From: Monomorium pharaonis | Lineage: Eukaryota > Arthropoda > Insecta > Hymenoptera > Formicidae | Length of the DNA: 64,000 nt | Direction of reading: 5' to 3' | Assembly (NCBI RefSeq): GCF_013373865.1 | Contig: NC_050472.1 | Location: 2,232,001-2,296,000, forward strand | Shown: in pieces, positions 49,951-61,611 of the stretch | How positions within the stretch are numbered: the stretch's first letter is position 1 | Layout of the letters: each line of letters begins with the position of its first letter | Program-made: the position numbers and the translations under genes | Notes under the pieces: model-generated | Told to the model about the DNA's origin: nothing | The model's database searches: none | Seen by the model: the letters and a program-made list of their open reading frames with translations, nothing else

Positions 49951-52900
49951 CCTCGGTTTTCTTTCTTCCTCATTTTATAGAGGTGCATATTGCAAACTGA
50001 CTGTACTCTTGAGCCCAAACGTGTTTCAACATTGCTTCTTCTTTTCGTCCTCACGCCGGAAACGACATTACATGCTCCACTTTAAAGGTAGTTGTACAAT
50101 GACTTTCGAAATTAAACATTATAGAAGCACGAATTGTTTAAACATTACAATTATTTTTTAATCTTACACAAAGGGATCGAAAAAATTAAATTTATAAATT
50201 AATATTAAACGATAATTAATTAATTTACTTATTGTTTGAAATTAAAAGATTTAAATATTAATTACTTTAAAAGGACATTTATTTTTAACTGTTACTTTTT
50301 TTAATTTCTACATTTTTTTTGAGAAGCAAAATTATAATATTTTTACAAATTAAAAAAATAAGTCATTACGTTTTTGTTGAGAGTTTATAATTTAATTAAT
50401 TAATATTTTTCTGATTTATTAAAATAGCTAGAATAATTTTTGATTTATTAAAATTACTCTGTTTTATTTTTCTCGAGAGGTAAAAATTTGGTGAAAAGAA
50501 TATGTCAATAAATCAATGTATTAACTCATTAAGTTAAATTTTATTCTTTTAATGAACATCTGACATAACGTGTCCATGATAGTCCACGCGAGTTTGTTTT
50601 GTAAGATCTTAAATTCCAAGTATAAGATTTTATTTTGAGATGACACAACGAATTAACTTTGGCACGCGGCCTTGTTTTCAGTGGTATTTGTTTTCGTGCA
50701 AGTAGAACATTGGCGCGCATACAAGGTTGCCGCCCTGCCATTTGCACGATGACACTTGAGTCGGCGATGCGAAACGTTCCGCGTGGCGTAATATTATTAT
50801 CCCTCAAAATGGGATTACTTCCTACAATTATTACGGTCGGATCGCGCGAATAATTAATATCTGCAATTAACTCAAGCAATACCGAAGTGATGACGAACCA
50901 AATATTTTATGATACTGATTTACTTGAAATAGCAATTAGAACAGCGAGATCGTAAATTATTGTTTTACTTGTGATATATTTATATATAATTATTTCTTTA
51001 ACGATATTTGGATAAAACATTAACATATGTATTCAAATTTTTAGACAATTTTACTGTTGCTAGTTACTTTTTAATTGAAAGTTTGAGGCACTGATCATCA
51101 AATCGAATAATTCAGATTGAGATATATAGTATTATAATTAACTATTTTGCGAAATTATACATTTATAGTACATATTACGCGTATATAAATACTAAATTGT
51201 ATTTATACTTTGGACGATCTGTCGCATTTTGATTTTTAATCTTATTTCAACATCGTATTACGAAATTAGACTAAAGTTACTATTTTCAAACTTTTCGATC
51301 GATAATGAAGCATCGATTAACTCCGAACAAAATAGCATGTTTAGTTATCAACTAATCAACATGTAGCCATAAATAACTTTGTACTTTAATTGATTTAATT
51401 ACAAATTAAGTGAACATAAATTTCTATTACAGATAGATTATTTTCTTTTTATTAATTATCACATGCTATTGAGTTAAATAATTTAGCAACAAAATAATAT
51501 AATATTAATATAATTTAACAAAAAATTAATATAATAACAAAAATCTTTATTGTTTACTTCCATCATTTAGATTAAACTAGTCATGCCGTTTAACAGATTT
51601 TGATACGTGGAGTGAGGATATTTATCTTACGAACGCTGATTATTACGTGCTATAAAGTATAAAGTTGCCGTATTTAAAATAAGGAGATTGGTTCTGCGAC
51701 TATTTACGATGCCGCCACTCGTGTTTACACTTCGTCTTTCGCGAAAACGCCTCGGTTCGCAGATCTAAGTACTCATTGCTAATTAACGGGTCCCGATTCG
51801 CTGAATCGAAAGAAACCAGGTAGCGTCTGGTTATAATCATCAAGAAAAAAGATAGAAAATCGCGTTCCGCGTTATGCGAGATCGACAAGCCGAGTACAAT
51901 GGTCAAAGTGTAGAATATTTTGTATTTGCATGTCGCGATTGATTGTAACATTGCAAGTTCAAACATTTCGCATTTACGTAATTGAACGATCGCTGTGTCG
52001 ATCGTGTACAGTTTGTGCGTTATTTTCTCGAATTATTCTGTTTACATAGAGCGATCTTTCTTTGGAAGCTCGCGCTTATTAGCCCCTAACAAAATTGGAC
52101 GCCCTGGCAATCCCGTCGTTATATTTACGGCGACACCACTAGGCCAATGTTTGTCTCCACGTGGACAACGAATTGGGCAATCAGCGAATGTTTGCGAGCC
52201 CTTTCGAAATTCATTAGCGTGTGCCTTTCGTGCACGCCAGGATGAAAACGCTTTGGCATTTCGATGATGGGACGCCTCGCCGGGCGGATGCGACGTGATT
52301 TTCGCCGCGGTCGAGCAAGACCGACAGCGGTAGGCAAATGCGTTAGTTTCTGAGCGAGGTGGTCTCTTAAGAACTTCTCTCGCGCTCCTAGGGAGTAAAT
52401 GACATACGGAACGAGGAGGAATTGGATCGTGTAATTCCGGCAGGAAACGAGAACGGAGATGGCCCGTTGCCACGGCAGCTACCGGGCCACGGAATTCCTT
52501 CTGCGGCGCAGCGCGGAGCGCCGATCATTACGAACCTTGACGGTTCGCGTAATTTGGAATCGCGAGTTATTCTGGGCGGTCTGGATTGTCAAACGGGCGT
52601 CCAATTCACGGCAAGTGTACAAAAAGCCATCGATCACGCGCGCGCGGGCGCGAAACGAAGGATAGAATTGTCACGAGCCCGACCGACTTGAAACCGATTC
52701 CCGGCACACGGTATACGTTCGATTCTTTGATGCGGTACCCGGTGCATTTTTTCCCCGAAAAATGTTCCGACCTCCCTGACAAAGCGGCCGCGATAGTTTA
52801 CAACGCTATCGTGCACGCGATTCCCTGCGCGTGCACCCGTTATACCCCGAATCGCCGCGGGGTTGGCGCCGCGGACAGGGGATGACGGGGGAGAACTGCG

Positions 52901-54731
52901 ACGACAGTTTTATATAGAAACATCGAACGAATCACAGCTGCATAAATTCATCGCGGAATCGCAATTTCGTGTTGGCCGACCAGTTAGCAAACCGACGGGA
53001 ACAAATCGATGCCCTCTGGGCCCAACAAATTAATATAGCCTCCCGTCAGGCTCTATCGATGATACGCAACAAATTGATGAAATGATTATTGCGCAGACCG
53101 ATATTATTAGATACTCGAGAGAAACTCTTTTACTTTGAAATTCTCATTCTATGGAATTGTTTTGCGAGAAACAATGCTGTACTAAATTCCCTTCAACTAA
53201 ATATAGTAGATTTAATTATATGGCTCACATTTATCATGTGTTAAATTTCATATGCGTTGTATAAATCTAGTACACCCTGGACTGCACACATACCGAACAG
53301 TTTTATGGAAAAAAGTTAAAAGTACAGGGGATAAAGACAAACGATACGTTTATCTCTTATTAATAAGAAAAAAGGTGTATTTTCCAGATTCATATTATTT
53401 AGTCTATCCTCTGTATGAAAAAAAACACATCTCTCGACGTTTCCAATTTCTAGCTGTTTTACACATTAATTTTTATTTTAATTATAATCCACGCTATTAC
53501 ATTTTGATGTTTTTCGTAAATCTGTAGATTCAAGAAACGTAATTGCGAAAAAAATTGTAGACGGCTGTCTATTAAATATTAGCCGCGCTTGTTTTGGTTT
53601 TACTCTATTAGTCAGTCAAATATTGATAGAGTAGCGATTCATTACCGCGTAGAACGCATTGTGCGGTCCAAACTTTTAATAATAAATTCCGCAATTGTGT
53701 TGTGAGAACGTATTCATTCGTGTAATCGGGGTTGAATAAAGTCGCCGGTTCATTGTTTATCGTCAGTAAAGTCTAGTCCCGTTTTATGCTATGCCTCAAT
53801 ACGTCGAGAATCCAGCGGCGAGGCGGCAGTGTCGAGAGAAGACTATTAGGTGTTAGGGGGTTCCATTTTTTAGTTTTTACCTATGTAGATTGCACAGTTT
53901 GTTTTTACTTCCTTTTCTCGTCGTCGGAGTTTTCTGGGTAGCAACGAACCGTACTGTTGCCAGCAGGTTGGACGGCGGAATCGCACGGGTGATCGTCACG
54001 AAGAAAAAAGAAAAAACGCAAAAGCGGAGAGAGAAAGAGAACCCCGTTGACAGAGAGCGAAGGGTACGAACACGACGATTAACTGAAAAGCTCGTGCTCA
54101 ATTTGAGAAAGCCCCCTAGCACCCTCTCGCTAGCTGGCACTAACTTTTCTTCCGATATACAGAGTACTTCGTGCAATCACCGTCCCCTTCATGTACTCGC
54201 CATTATGTTGTTATACATATTAACCAATATTCTGAGCCTTTTCACAACTTTTCATATCATCCCCTAGTTTGGCGAATCTTAACGAAGGATTGTTACCTTA
54301 CCGTATTATTTTAATCTCGAGACTCTCTACTTAAGTGAATTTTGCGCATCTTTCCCAAGATACTTGAATTAGTACTTTTCCAAGATATTTGAATTTTAAT
54401 TTTATAAGAGAGTCTAGATTCTTGAAATCTTTAATTCTCCTCGAGGTACTTTCTTCGTGAAATCAGAGCTCGAGTGAAAGACACTCCGACGCGTGGATCA
54501 CCCTGTATTCGTCTTTCTCTTTCGTCCGCAACTCTCGCCCTCTCGTCATCCTGCCTTCCTCGTGCATATCCTCCCACTACATTCGCCCTGGTTTATACGT
54601 ACTTACGAGCTGCTAAGCCTCTAAGCTTGTACTTGACGGCTGGTACATACGTAGGTACTCAGTCGCCGCACTGGAAAAGCTCGCGAAGTTTATTAAAGCT
54701 CGACTACCGACGGCCAAACGAAAGATTTCAT

Positions 54732-54735
<4 letters not shown>

Positions 54736-54778
<43 letters not shown>

Positions 54779-54783
54779 TATAT
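54736..54783. repeat. (TA)n microsatellite
   Basis: About 17 TA units followed by an imperfect extension through a TACATATATATA segment. Confidence 0.95.
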
Positions 54784-57028
54784 TCTATTAACCTATGCCT
54801 CTTAAGCCGGTTCAGCTCTCTTCTCCGTTGAGAAAGCAGTCACCCGTTTCTTTTCACTTGCACTGCGCGATTTTTTTCTCACAGTTTATCAATGTAACCT
54901 AGTCACTTAGCGATTTTATTGCGAATGCAATTCAGTAAAACATCTTTAATTATGTTACGACAAATTTACTAAAAAATTTAGTGATGCTAGTGCCGTTGCA
55001 AAATTAAAATATTTTATTTTTTTTTAATTAAGATTAGAGAGTGGCATTTGTCGTTCTTTTAACTTAATAATTTCAGCTTTATTTTTGTAAAATACTCAAC
55101 AAGTAGAAATTCTTTATATTAAAGATTTTCTTTTAGAGATCTTTCTTATAGAATCTACTGCTGATAATACTCGATAACTGTGCAATGTATGGAGTATTAC
55201 AGTCTCTTGAACAAGAAAATTTTTAATTTATCATCAAGAAATTCTTCTTTGAATGTTTTATAAAAGTTTAAGATGGTCTTTTACCTGAACAAGTTTTAAT
55301 CAGTTATCTAGAAATTCCATTTTTATAGAATCTGTAATGAAGACAGAAAAACCGTAACCTAATTTTTTTAAAACAGATTATTATAATTTATTTTGTTAAA
55401 TTAAAATAGTGAGAAGTCTCAAGCGATATTTTATTTATGGCTCTCTCGCTTGCCGTGTACGCTTAGAGCTCGCAAACCTTTATCCTAGATTATGGCCCAC
55501 ACGTGTGAGCGATGGCACGCAAAAGGTATCTAACCACTGCAACATTAACGTAAGACGGGGGTTGCTGCCATGCCTCGTTAACGCCAGCTTTGCCGTTAGG
55601 TACGTCGTTGTTATTGCAGCGACAACGGCGATGACGACGACGCAGGAACGACGAGAAGAACGGTGTACATGGTTTAATTAAAATAATTTCATAAAAAGGC
55701 GATGCTCGCTCGCGATAATTTATCACGAGGCGTAGGAGTATTTTCGCGCCGCGACGCTGAAATTGAGGAAAGAAAACTGGTAACCGGTTACTTATCATAA
55801 AAAGAACAGGATGTCACGTTTCGTAAGATCGCTACAAACGTAAGTTTAAGTCGTAAGCTCGGGATAATTGCGACGCGTACCGACGTGCAATTTCGTTTAT
55901 TAGTTTTCATTTTGTAGATCTCTCATTACGAAGAAGCGCGTTAGCTATGAAGAGGAGGTCAGAATTAAGTGAGCTCTACATAAAATGTTACGTTCCCCTC
56001 TAGATACTGCACGGAAAAGAAAAGATTAGACGCACTTAGTTGAGGCAGCAAAAATTTGCGTGTAGTAGTTAAAGTTCTGCAGCTATACATAATTGTAATT
56101 TAGCTACAGATTCGCGTAACTAATCCTTTTTTTTTATTTTTACGCAAAAATATAACTCTCCAATTGAATAATCTGCTTCTTGTTTTTGTTAAGTGTATTA
56201 ATGTATCTCCGGTATTCTGGCAATTTCACCGCTTTTCCGCAATTGCGTAAACGGTTTCTAGAGCGCAACAAGCACAAAAATGTTTGATGTGAAAAGTACA
56301 TTTGCCCGGTCGTTATACAATGCGCCAAGTTGTCTGCCGCTAAGTGAATTTGTTGCAAAGACGAAGTCGCTCGGAGTACAAAGCGAGTCTCGAGGTAACG
56401 GAATTACACTCGAAATTGGCGATGCATTACGCTCGAAAGGGCTAAGACGCGTATCGAATTTCCGGCGGAACTCCACGACTCTCGCTGATCTTTATGGAAT
56501 TATTACAGTCTATTCTCTCGCGGGGCAAAGAAACTTACTCGAGGCAACAGCTGTAGCCGAGCAAGAAGAACATTTGACACCGACTAAAAGTTCTAAAAAG
56601 CCGCGCTATCGAGAAATTAACGCGAAATCGATACATAACGACTGTTACATGAAGAGATTCTCGAGCAACGAGGAGGACCGCATCGTGGGATCGATTTATC
56701 GATCGTACGGAGCGGGGGGTTGCGAAACGGCGCAAAATATATGTATTTCGCGCGCCTTACGGTCGCGGACGTGCCAGGAACTCGGGGCTGACAATCGCCG
56801 GCGGATCTCGGCATCGTTCTCGGCGTTTCGGTGCTAAATATGTGGGCGCGGATGCAACGTCCGGACTCCGGGTATCGAGAGAGCACGGTACGAAGATGAA
56901 CGCGCCAAACGGCGGCGGAGACCGACGGTAACCTCAGCGACGGAGGTGGCGAGCAGGAGCGAGCAGGAGGTGATAGAGATTGTGGTGCACGTGAACACGA
57001 AAGGAAGAGATAGTGGACAAAACGGGGG

Positions 57029-57056
57029 AGAGACAGAGACAGAGAGAGAGAGAGAG
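57029..57056. repeat. (GA)n microsatellite
   Basis: An AG run in a purine-rich strand. The biased composition removes stops on the other strand and creates false frames of up to 300 codons. Confidence 0.85.
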
Positions 57057-57819
57057 GGGGTGGAGGGTGAAAGTTTGCGAAAGGACGAGGGTGTTGCATG
57101 TTCGCTGGGGATGCAAGGGGAATTTGACCAAAGGGGTAAGGACGAGGGAGGGGAGGGGGGGGGAGAGAGAGAGCCATCGTGTACAGGTGCACAGGAGAGA
57201 GGATCCGCGTACGGGCGGGTGAATTGTGCGTACCAATCGGCGGGTGCAGAGTACGTCCGCAGGCACGCAGGAGGAGGCGAAAACCGGGCACAGCCCCAGG
57301 AGCGCGGCGGGGGCTTCCGCCATACGGGGTAAAACCGCCCCACGCCGGACCCGGGAACCGGCGCGCGTCTGGTTGCGCTGGGTGGCGGGTGCACTATCGG
57401 GTGACGCGCGAAAAGGGGGTTCAACCCGACTCGGAGTGCCGAGAGCATGACGGAGAGGAAGAGAGAAAGATGGACAGAGGACGGAAGGAGGGAAGTTCGC
57501 CGGAGGGGCGAGACGGAGGACAACGTTGGCCAGGGGGTGCAGAGGAGAACGGAGGGCGCGAACGCGAGCGGCGAAGATAGTGTGGGAGGGAAGGTTGGAG
57601 AGAGCGCGACGGGGGTGGCGGTGGCGATGGTTCTCGGGTGGTGCCGGTAGTGGAGGGTAAACGGAGGGAAGGCGGCGGTGGCGGTGGCGGCGGCGACGGC
57701 GGTGAACATAAAATCCCTCGCACATGCCTGGTGCATTCATTAGGGGGGATGTGCCCGTGCAGCGTACACGTCGACCTGCATCCACGCCACCCTCTCTCGC
57801 GCCTTCTCTCGGTGCCACC

Positions 57820-58507
57820 CCTGGCCTCAGTCGCGCTCCGCGGCCAACTTAGTGCACACGCCACTCCGTTGCTTCTCCCCGACGGACTCGCTGCTTGCCG
57901 CTGCTCCGTTGCTTCTCACTGCGCCGTGACCGTCCTCGTCGTCGCCGAAGGGTTGCATCGTCGCGCGCGCATCAGCCACTCTCTATCGTCCGTGACGTAC
58001 GGCCGACGACAAACGAGTTCCCGCGTCTCGAGTTCGGTGTGATCCGCAGATAATTGTATTGACGTGCGTCACGCGTCGTTTCTCGAGTCTCTCGAGTCTC
58101 GAGTCTCGAGTCTCGATCTCGTGGATCTCGTGCACGCGAAACAACAGACGATGGCCGCTACGAGCTGAAAGAATTCCGCGTGCGTACGTAAAGAGTTACC
58201 GCGTACGAGTGCGAGACTGATCTCTGTAAACCCGAGTGCGCGAAAGTAAACATACACGCCGCGGGAGACTTCGGTGAGACACACCGAGAGCGGAAGTCCG
58301 GCTCTACTTCCGGAGGGGAAGCGCAAGAGGAACTTGACTGCTCGCAGTCGTCTTCGCAGAAGATCGTCCGCGGAAGATCGTCCACCCTCTTCTCTCTCCT
58401 GTTCTTCAGCAGCGGCGCCCGAGGAAGATTACGTACGACGACGGCACGGTCCTACGCGCCGCCGGAGGCTGCGGGATTTCATGTTCACGAATTTCAGTAG
58501 ACCAGGT
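57820..58507 (+). promoter_or_regulatory. Putative CpG-rich promoter and first exon of a rightward gene
   Basis: This very GC-rich island includes an initiator-like TCAGTC near 57827 and a donor-like CAG|GTAACG at 58508. An ATG just upstream of that donor reads MFTNFSRP. No continuation exon was found before 64000, so a long first intron leaving the window is possible. It could equally be a noncoding island. Confidence 0.3.
58081..58120. repeat. Tandem TCTCGAG repeat
   Basis: About five imperfect copies of the heptamer TCTCGAG/TCTCGAT. It lies inside the CpG-rich island and would be in the 5' UTR of the proposed rightward gene. Confidence 0.8.
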
Positions 58508-61018
58508 AACGATGCGCCCGAGACCAGGCGGCGATGTCAAGCTGCACGTCGGAATCGGCGCCTCGGAATCGCGTTTTATCCCGCGCTGCCGTGGCGGGAC
58601 GCGCCGCGCCGTTGTTTACCGCGACGGATTGGGAAAGGGCGGGAACGCCGCTACGTCGCGGGGGGGGAGGGGGGATTTTATCGATCGCGCGATCGACGGC
58701 GACACGCGCGTTTCCACCGCGTCCGACTTCTCCCGCGGCGGCAAAGGGTGGGCGGGAAATCGAGCGGAGGACGGAGAGACGACGAAGGTACCATCCTGCG
58801 TCACGACGTCGCGTTACATCATCCGCGGCTTCGTCCGAAATTACTCGCCGCGAAGCGCTCGCAGCTCGTTTTTCCCCTCGCTAGCACGCTACTTTCCGGG
58901 CTGAGAGGCGCTGCGAATAAATTTGTACGGATGTAGAGAATCTGTACGCGCGACACATATTCGGAATGGCGCTTGACCGCGCTACGCAAATAAACAGAAC
59001 CACGCGGAATGTTTTCGGAAGATAAAGAGAAAATTCGACAGCGTGTGATCGTCGACTCGAGGAAAAGTAATGACGAACCGTCCCGGGAAAACAAAACGAC
59101 CGCTATACAATTAATATCGATTAATTGCTCTTGATAATTTGTTTTATTGCTAATGCAGTCATCGTTGCGAAATCGAATGGGACGTTAGCTCGATAATTCA
59201 TATCACACGGATTCTCGCGTTTACTTGGCGAATCGCGGAAGCTGCTTGCGGGCAGGTGCAAGGATGCGGTGATTTGGGTTGGGAAGGCACGGATTCGAAT
59301 TTCCATATTTTCGCTATTCATTCGCGCGAGTATTATTACTGGGCCGCAGTAAAGGGTGCATGGGTATTCCCGATGAAATATGCCGCACTTTCGAGGAACG
59401 TGTCTCGCGAGGCCTTATCTCGCGTTTCCGCTTTCTCGTCCAAGCCGGAACGATTGATAGAGCAAAACTTTACATAGCGATAGGGCACAACCGCTAAAAT
59501 TTAATATCTCGAACATAAATCTTACTTCCGCATTCACACTGAATGAGTTTTCGAAAAATGTGTCGATATTAAGATATTTCATTTCGTCACTCTTGATTGA
59601 GACGACATTAATAAAATAATCAATGATAAAAAAAGATTTATATAAAATAACATATTGTGAAGAGTTATACAAAAAGGAGAAGAAAAAACATATCCGTTCT
59701 AAAAGTATGAGAACGAATATTGCTAAGAATATTCAAACCTAACTGTTATTACATATTAGTTTTTTGCATTTTAACTTTACGTAGTAAAAATTGACATTTC
59801 CAACGTCCAAATGTCCAAGCGCGGAAACTGTCGGAAAATAAAACTGATGATGGGTTGAGTCTTTTCTTAATGTAAATTTAAAAATTTCACCGTCGTGGAT
59901 GTTCCTGTTTGAGCGGCGGCAATTATAGCGTCGCCCTTTCGAAAGTAATATATTTGACGATCGGCATGCGGGAGATATCGTCATCGATCCATCGCGATTA
60001 ATTTCTGCGCGGATGTGCCCCCGGATAGCCGCGCGATTCATAGCGCGTTAATTACGGATGCGGCGGACCGTTACGAATGCTAACCGACTAATTCCGGTTT
60101 CGTATTTCAGCATTAGCCACATTTTTCCCATGCGTCGCGGCTGCACTGGTACACATACTTACGCACTTACACGCCGTATACATTCACACGTGTGGTTAGA
60201 GCCGGGCACGACTCTGCGTCGAGCTTAATTTTTAATCTGCCGCCGTCGAGAAATAATCCGCCACTTATTATGCAAATTTAATCGTGCGTTTATCGCGAGG
60301 CGCGCTAATCGCAGATAACTTTCCCGCTCAACATCACCGTCGCGGTGGGCGTCCATTCCTTTTTATTTCCGGCGCGACAAAGAGCACCTCGGGCCGCTTT
60401 GTTTTCCCGGCGCGGCGGATACGCCCGTGTTTAATTCCCTCTGCGAACCTTCCCCGACGCGGCGCGACCATTATGCCGTCGATGTAGTGGTCGTGGTTGC
60501 GCGCGTCTTTCAAGTTTGGGCACCGATTCAGCTCGTGGCAACTTGCTGCCAAACAACGCACCTACCCAATCAGCGAGAATTGGTGAGAGACCCGGGCCTT
60601 TCGCGATCTTCCTTTCTAACGCGCGAAAGAAAGGAGGGGGGGGAGAGATTTATCTAACACCGAGAAATATCAGACGAGAACCTTGTTCCCGCGAGCTGTC
60701 CAAGTACGAGGACGTACGTCGGGAAGATCACTCGGAGATTCTGGGTCGATTCGGGAGGCCGGGTACCTCGCGGAACGAGGAGTCGAGTAACTCTTCGTGA
60801 TGGTTTCTCTCGACGGGAGAGAGAGACGGGTACTCCCGGGTGAGCTTAGTTCTCCAAAGTTTTCCGACTCCCATCACCTCCTCGAGGGCAGTTACTTGGG
60901 AACGTCTCAAAGTGTTTCTATTATTCGGAGCGCCACTCGGTCTCACGAGTCATTCGTGCGGGGGAGGATATTTCGGAGCGAGATGCGTTCGCCTACGCTG
61001 CGAGGTCGAAGCGTGTTC

Positions 61019-61045
61019 GTCGCGTCGCGTCGCGTCGCGTCGTCG
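61019..61045. repeat. (CGCGT)n short tandem repeat
   Basis: Four to five tandem CGCGT units that end in CGTCGTG. Confidence 0.8.
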
Positions 61046-61549
61046 TGACGTTCGCGTGACACGTACAAGTAGTTCGACGTACGCCGGTGACGTTCGCTTT
61101 CGCGAGGGAAACGTCGGAGTTCGTTTGAAGATCCCCCCCTCGGCGCTCAAAGCGTGTCCGCCCGTCCGCCCTTCGTCCCGCGCTTCGACTGCATTGTGGT
61201 CGGGGAAAATGCATGCCCGAGTGCAGCGGCGCGTCCTTTATCGGCGTCCTACATAGAGCTTTTTCCACCGTTATCGCCGTTGTTTGCGTCACGAACTCGA
61301 ACTTCCAATTCCTAATCGATTTGCGCCGTCGAGCGGGAATCTCGAAAGGTGAAAGGAGACAGGACGTTGGTTGTCCCTTTAACGTTTTGCATTTGAAAGA
61401 CACGGAGAAAGCGAAGAAAAGAACGAAAAAAAGACAAGGAGAATCGAGTAGCTTCTATTTTTCTACATTTTCACCGTTCGCGGAAGCGGTAAAATTTATT
61501 TTTTTATACCTCGCGATCTGTACCTTGCTCAAACAGAAATCGAACGGCT

Positions 61550-61611
61550 CAGTCAAATAGTCGATGTAAAAAAAAAACAAAAAAAAACAGTCAAATGGTC
61601 GATGTGAAAAA
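61550..61611. repeat. Short direct repeat, two copies 38 bp apart
   Basis: CAGTCAAATAGTCGATGTAA at 61550 recurs as CAGTCAAATGGTCGATGTGA at 61588, each followed by an A-rich run. This is probably a local slippage duplication. Confidence 0.7.

Larger units (their letters stand above)
48168..57800. other. Noncoding stretch with microsatellites
   Basis: AT-rich DNA dominates (for example 50100-50530, 50880-51660 and 54900-55420). CpG-rich pockets at 52080-52900 and 56280-57800 have overlapping open frames on both strands without domains. No gene is supported. Plus- and minus-strand frames at 48098-48505 and the frame at 52422-52691 are the most protein-like but are unassigned. Confidence 0.45.

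Noticed and set aside
56280..56837. 185-codon plus-strand frame
   Set aside because: It begins at a real ATG and has mixed composition, but I recognise no family and see no splice or poly(A) context, and the DNA is CpG-rich.
56617..57864. Minus-strand frames of 147 to 300 codons rich in Pro, Ser and Leu
   Set aside because: They overlap each other in several frames and arise from a GA-rich, GC-rich plus strand that yields few stops on the complement. They have low-complexity content, no domains and no consistent splice signals.
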